A DNA stretch of 64,000 nucleotides from Echinarachnius parma. Taxonomy: Eukaryota > Echinodermata > Echinoidea > Clypeasteroida > Echinarachniidae. Both the position numbers and the translations under genes were made by a program. The DNA is taken from positions 92,365 to 156,364 of the forward strand of contig JBAMJV010002931.1 in the NCBI GenBank assembly GCA_037951105.1, read 5' to 3'. Shown here piece by piece: positions 60,091 through 64,000 of the stretch. The notes under the pieces were generated by a model that was not told the DNA's origin, ran no database searches, and saw only the letters and a program-made list of their open reading frames with translations. How positions within the stretch are numbered: the first letter of the stretch is position 1; each line of letters starts with the position of its first letter.

Positions 60091-60223
60091 CTTCAAAGTC
60101 AACAATAATGATAACATAAACAGCATAATCCAGACCAATGATGAATAATAATAGATAGTGGTACAGCGCAGACATCAAGCTGCCTCTAAACACTTGCAAA
60201 ACACAAAACAAAAACGTCTAGAA

Positions 60224-60317
60224 AGGGCATGAGCCAGTCCTCAAACTTTTAGTAGTTGTCGTTGGGAAAAAGCAAGTTTCCATTCTGGTAGATTCCCTTT
60301 GGCCTCAGCTCGCGACC
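60224..60317 (-). pseudogene. Partial copy of the preceding DHPS exon
   Basis: GGGCATGAGCCAGTCCTCAA to GGCCTCAGCTCGCGACC duplicates the first ~90 bases of the exon at 59963-60090, with a stop in place of the Cys codon of NDNYC. It lies upstream in gene direction. Confidence 0.85.
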
Positions 60318-60595
60318 TATAGAGATAAAAGTAAAACAGTTGTCTGAACATGTTTATAAAGACCACCAAAGACAAATAAAAAGTGAGTTTTGTTGAGCAG
60401 GTGGTCTTTAAATATAAACAGGTCCATTTATAGGCAGAATGCTTCCTGGGGAGTTGATATTAATGGTCTCTATTAGCAGGTGATTATTACACAGCTTCTT
60501 GCCAATGGCGGGAAAATCTGAGAGGCACATCGTTGGCCCCCGCAGGTGGTCTCTATAAAGAGATTGTCGCTAGAGCAGGTTTGAATGTGAGAATC

Positions 60596-60702
60596 ATGGG
60601 CGTAGATCTGTCATTGATACCTATTCATCAGGGGGGGGGGATGATCTATTCATTCATCACCCCCTGATGAATAGGTATTACGTAAGAATCTACGCCCATG
60701 GT
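60596..60702. mobile_element. Palindromic MITE (GGGCGTAGATC family)
   Basis: CATGGGCGTAGATCTGTCAT...ACCTATTCATCAGGGG mirrored by CCCCTGATGAATAGGTATTA...GATCTACGCCCATG. Confidence 0.8.
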
Positions 60703-60845
60703 GAGAATGATAGGTTAGGTTAGGTTAGGGGGTGCGTTGGGTTACATGACTCAACCAGTGGTCTTGGTCTTGGCCACGATTGGTCTCGGTCCCGTTTTTG
60801 TAAATTACACACCCCCCTCAAAAAATCTTGGCTACGGGCCTGATG
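60703..60845. repeat. Short TTAGG run and degenerate MITE end
   Basis: AGGTTAGGTTAGGTTAGG at 60714-60731 (too short to mean telomeric DNA), then CGGTCCCG...GGCTACGGGCCTGATG, a relative of the poly-G MITE ends. Confidence 0.5.
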
Positions 60846-61071
60846 ATAGATATTTTTTAGAGAGCAATCAATAATTTGTCTGTAAGTAGTAAGAAAATAC
60901 AAGACAATGAAGAGCAGCATAACAAAATAAGACCAAATAATGACAATATTTGTGGGTTTAGTAATAAAAGTAGTTGTCATGTAATCCACCAAATCTGTCT
61001 AAATCGCTTAATATTTTATGTAGGTGGGAAAGGGATAACATATTCCAAACAGACCAACATTTAAAGATTAC

Positions 61072-61162
61072 CTTTGAGGGTGAAGTCCCCCAGATATGTG
61101 TTGCCAAGGCACTTGATGAAGTCCTCCTCTATCCCACCTGCACTGGAAACTATGCAATCCAC
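61072..61162 (-). CDS. DHPS: DHPS exon [14 protein letters not shown]
   Basis: After ttccattag: [30 protein letters not shown], phase 1 donor gtaatc. The SSAGGIEED loop binds NAD in the family. Confidence 0.93.
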
Positions 61163-61621
61163 CTAATGGAAGAGAAAGCATATAGTATTAAATAGAGGAC
61201 ACATTTACCATAACTTTAGAAATTCATACTTATCTTCTGCTCCAAATTGAAGACATTTTTATTCAACTTTTCTTTAAAAAAAACACATTTTTGGGGGACC
61301 AGCAGCTTGTCTTTTTGGTAGCCCTGGAAAATATTCTGCACCTCAGAATAGTTTACATCTATGTAGTAGTGCTGGACAAGAAATTATGTAAGTATTGAAC
61401 AAAAAGTTTGTCTCGTCATTTGTCCACATTTCACAATGTTTGTCAAGATTAAAATCACAATGCACCTTTATTTCATTACAAGACATAATAAAGTGTATGT
61501 AAACAACTGTTTGATAATTTTCCATTATAATGCAAAGTAGCCTTAATATAAGCCATGATATCTCTGGCTGTGATCTATGGACAATGCGTGTCGCACTAAA
61601 TTAAAACTGTCATGAACTCAC

Positions 61622-61789
61622 CAAATTGTGCTGCGCAAGAAACCTGAATGTTTCCCGTAGTCCAGAAGATATGAGATTGGAGGTGTAGCCCAGGAAGATG
61701 GTGCAATTTGATTTGGGCCGACCGCAGGGGTTCAACTCTGCCCCCCTCTGTGCCTCCCCTTCATCGATGCCCTCTGCTTTCTTGGCAAT
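61622..61789 (-). CDS. DHPS: DHPS exon [15 protein letters not shown]
   Basis: After catgacag: [56 protein letters not shown], donor gtgagt. Fifty-six codons. Confidence 0.93.
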
Positions 61790-61823
61790 CTGTCATGAAT
61801 ATTAATCAATTGTGGGCAATTAA

Positions 61824-62245
61824 AGGGGACCACCAGGCAAAGAACAACACATTATTATATGTTTTGGTACCGTTTTGTGATATCAAATAGATACCCAACA
61901 TTTTGCAAAGGGTTGTGTACATTTAATTCATAAACAAAGCAATTAATTTCCACCACTTACTGAACCACTACTATTTCCTGGTTCGTACGGGCTAACATTT
62001 GCGAGTGCGTCAATGCGATTCACGCGTACGTTTGTAGACAATAGAATCCTGGGCGATTCGTTCGCTCTACACACATTAGTCTTCGCAATTCAGACCGCAT
62101 GAACGCATGCTTTAGAATGGTGAGGCGTTTTCCAATTATTTTTTTTCTTTCTGGAAACATATTTTTGTGAACTTGTTGATGGAATGGAATACTAAAGATG
62201 TTACCTTTCTTTAATAAGAATATTATTTTTGGGTGGTGGTACCCT
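61824..62245. mobile_element. T2 MITE, copy 2, in DHPS intron
   Basis: TTAA on both sides and near identity with 46860-47269 in uricase, same strand. Confidence 0.88.
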
Positions 62246-62364
62246 TTAAGTTTCTACAACTGCAATGGACCATTTCATTTAAAATTCTTCAATTTTCTTT
62301 GACCAATAAATATTCTGAATTTTACATTAAGTTCAATTGGTTTTCTCTTTGTGTATTAAATTTG

Positions 62365-62431
62365 ACTTAGGCCGACAGCAGGAGTTCAGCTCTACCCCTC
62401 CTCATTGATGCCCTCAGCATTCTTGACAATC
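62365..62431 (-). pseudogene. Partial copy of DHPS CTIFLG exon (5' part, copy 1)
   Basis: Repeats GAGTTCAGCTCTACCCCTCC...CATTGATGCCCTCAGCATTC with gaps; covers the [12 protein letters not shown] stretch only. Confidence 0.8.
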
Positions 62432-62576
62432 TATCATAAAAATTAATAAATCATAACATTTACAGGACTGCAATGGATAATTTTTCTTCAACATTCTTCA
62501 AATTTCTTTGACCAACAAATAATTCTGAATTGTACAAATTGAATAGATTGTCTTTTCTATTCGTAAAAATAATTTT

Positions 62577-62651
62577 CGTCGATCTCAGGGGTTCAGCTCC
62601 GCCCCTCTCTGTGCCTCCTCTTCATCGATGCCGTCTGCTTTTTTGTCAATC
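62577..62651 (-). pseudogene. Partial copy of DHPS CTIFLG exon (5' part, copy 2)
   Basis: Encodes [20 protein letters not shown] then NP and a stop where the true exon has Cys. No SNCTIFLG part. Confidence 0.85.
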
Positions 62652-63489
62652 TGCGGTGAAAATTAACAAATCATGGACTAAATCCTACCATTACCTATGA
62701 TGTAGGCCTACCATTCACATTTCTTCAACATCTGTGTTAAATTACTAGAAACTTGGTTTGACATTTAACATGTTTTTTTTATGTGAATGTCTAAATTTGT
62801 AAATTCTGAAATCTAAATTCACAAAGCGACCAGTACTTATATCTTGTACATCACATCCTTCTGTTTCATCACACTGAAGCTTCCTTTCAAACTTACTCCA
62901 TTGTACCTACGGGAACCTGTGGGGCCATGTATGAACTCTATGGGATTGCAAAATCAAGCAGTGAACAAAGAATTAACCCGCCAACAGAGGTTATGTTTTC
63001 GGAGGTTATGTTTTCGGTCCCATTTGTTTGTTTGTTAAATGTCAGTCTCCTGCGCACAACTTCACATTTATCTCAACCAATTTTTCCAGCTTTGTGTTCA
63101 TCTAGAATAGAACCCATTCAATTTTCAAGGTCAAAAGTCAAAGGGCAATGGCAAGGGCAAGGGCAAGGTCAAGGTCACGCAAACATCAAAATTTGAGTGT
63201 TGGCAGAGGTATTCACTCCCTGAGTGCACTGCGTCTAGTTTCCTCTATTTCCTCTCGCTAGTGCAAGATTAATTGGAGAGCTCTATCATAACGCAGAACC
63301 AGGCCTAGTTCCTCTGAACTATAGATGCTTGGATAAACCTTCACGGTTGAATGAGTAAGGACGTATTTGTGCTCTGACTATTACGTTCTTTTGAATGTTA
63401 TGTCATTCTATATGTTGACATTGATGAGTTAGAGCCAAAGATTCCAATTACCACATGTGGTAAATGTCGCTGGTCCGTAATCGTGCCCC

Positions 63490-63570
63490 TGCCAGCTGGA
63501 GTTCACTGGTTGCATAAGACTAAGCAGCTTGTGGCAGTCGATTGAAATCCCAACTTTTGACATGTGCCAC
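63490..63570 (-). pseudogene. Decayed copy of DHPS GFQATN exon (copy 1)
   Basis: Acceptor-like atttcag, then stretches matching WDFN and SYATS with stops between. Confidence 0.65.
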
Positions 63571-63618
63571 CTGAAATATCATTGTGACAATTTTTTCTAT
63601 TTGTATCTTGTAGATATT

Positions 63619-63733
63619 ACTTAGTTGCCAATGCAAGATTGGTGGCATGAAATCTACTAGTCGCATATTAGAGTGAAGCAGCTGGTGGTAGTCGATTCAG
63701 TCATTGAAATGGGACCCATCAACATTTACCTCC
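63619..63733 (-). pseudogene. Decayed copy of DHPS GFQATN exon (copy 2)
   Basis: Acceptor tatttcag, then YATSRFHATNLALATK-like coding with stops and a damaged 5' half. Confidence 0.75.
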
Positions 63734-63785
63734 TGAAATATAAGTTTCACAATATTTTGTACAAACATTATAGATCTAGTAGATA

Positions 63786-63899
63786 CCATTTTCTCTATAT
63801 CCGATGCAATATTGGTGGCCTGGAATCCGCTGGTAGCATAAGATTGAAGCAACTTGTGGTAGTCGACACCCTCATTGAAGTCGTAATCTTTGACATTTA
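63786..63899 (-). pseudogene. Open copy of DHPS GFQATN exon (copy 3), acceptor apparently lost
   Basis: The frame is open: VKDYDFNEGVDYHKLLQSYA then TSGFQATNIASDIEKM and a GT donor, matching the DHPS N-terminal region. The expected acceptor reads ttttatatg, without AG, where copies 1 and 2 have ttcag. It could be a relic or a rarely used alternative exon. Confidence 0.65.
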
Positions 63900-63948
63900 C
63901 CATATAAAATGTAATATTTTACAAGGTTTGTAGAAACATTGTAATTAC

Positions 63949-64000
63949 CATTTTCTTGACTTCCTCTATCGCCAATGCAAGATTGGTGGCCTGGAATCCG
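63949..64000 (-). CDS. DHPS: DHPS GFQATN exon, probable functional copy, cut by window edge
   Basis: Reads GFQATNLALAIEEVKKM with donor gtaatt. It fits the following exon in phase 0 and the family better than the other copies. Its 5' part is beyond 64000. Confidence 0.75.

Larger units (their letters stand above)
55590..64000 (-). other. DHPS: Gene span: deoxyhypusine synthase (5' end beyond window)
   Basis: Nine coding exons read on the minus strand match deoxyhypusine synthase, which transfers the aminobutyl group of spermidine to one lysine of eIF5A (NAD-dependent, cytosolic homotetramer). Recognised blocks in order: [111 protein letters not shown] and SWGKIK with the catalytic Lys. Every phase agrees. 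The C-terminus carries an extra acidic-basic tail. Partial duplicates of most exons sit in the adjoining introns. The N-terminal ~40-50 residues are outside the window. Confidence 0.95.

Noticed and set aside
60714..60731. TTAGG telomere repeat
   Set aside because: Only about three units; chance or MITE-associated.

Overview
This is a eukaryotic, intron-rich, AT-rich window. Gene content (EGF/pentraxin/TSP1 extracellular protein, cytosolic sulfotransferase, peroxisomal uricase, deoxyhypusine synthase), long CA/GT and poly-G/poly-C tracts and a dense load of small inverted-repeat transposons suggest a marine invertebrate deuterostome. An echinoderm is my best guess, then hemichordate or amphioxus; the species is inference. 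No bacterial-type genes, CRISPR arrays or viral genes were seen.

Layout. (1) 0.9-15.7 kb, + strand: eleven phase-compatible exons of one multidomain extracellular gene (EGF repeats, a three-exon pentraxin/LamG-like domain, two more EGFs, a thrombospondin type 1 repeat). Its 5' end lies left of the window. (2) 15.7-29.2 kb: mostly mobile DNA, enclosing the last three exons of a sulfotransferase copy (20.3-21.7 kb). (3) 29.2-36.3 kb, + strand: a second, fuller sulfotransferase copy with frameshifts, a transposon inside an exon and a decayed last exon. (4) 36.3-43 kb: repeats and unassigned sequence. (5) 43.2-47.8 kb, + strand: a complete six-exon uricase gene of about 293 codons ending in the peroxisomal signal AKL. 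(6) 55.6-64.0 kb, - strand: deoxyhypusine synthase, nine coding exons, with the N-terminal part beyond the right edge. Uricase and DHPS converge.

Two patterns stand out. First, many TIR elements here are filled with scattered copies of one short 'word' private to that element. Three of them have similar ends (GGGCAATTCCA or GGGCCATTCTT) and variants of one word: GTAACGGAAGGAC, GTAACGCCGTGAC, GTCACGTGTGTGAC. At least four further families have the same plan with other words. Second, nearly every DHPS exon, and uricase exon 1, is accompanied by partial tandem copies of itself in the flanking intron ('exon shadows').

The genes do not form one pathway: uricase oxidises urate in the peroxisome, DHPS makes hypusine on eIF5A, sulfotransferases use PAPS in the cytosol, and the EGF protein is extracellular. 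All exon limits were read by eye from splice-site dinucleotides, phase and family similarity; no search was run.
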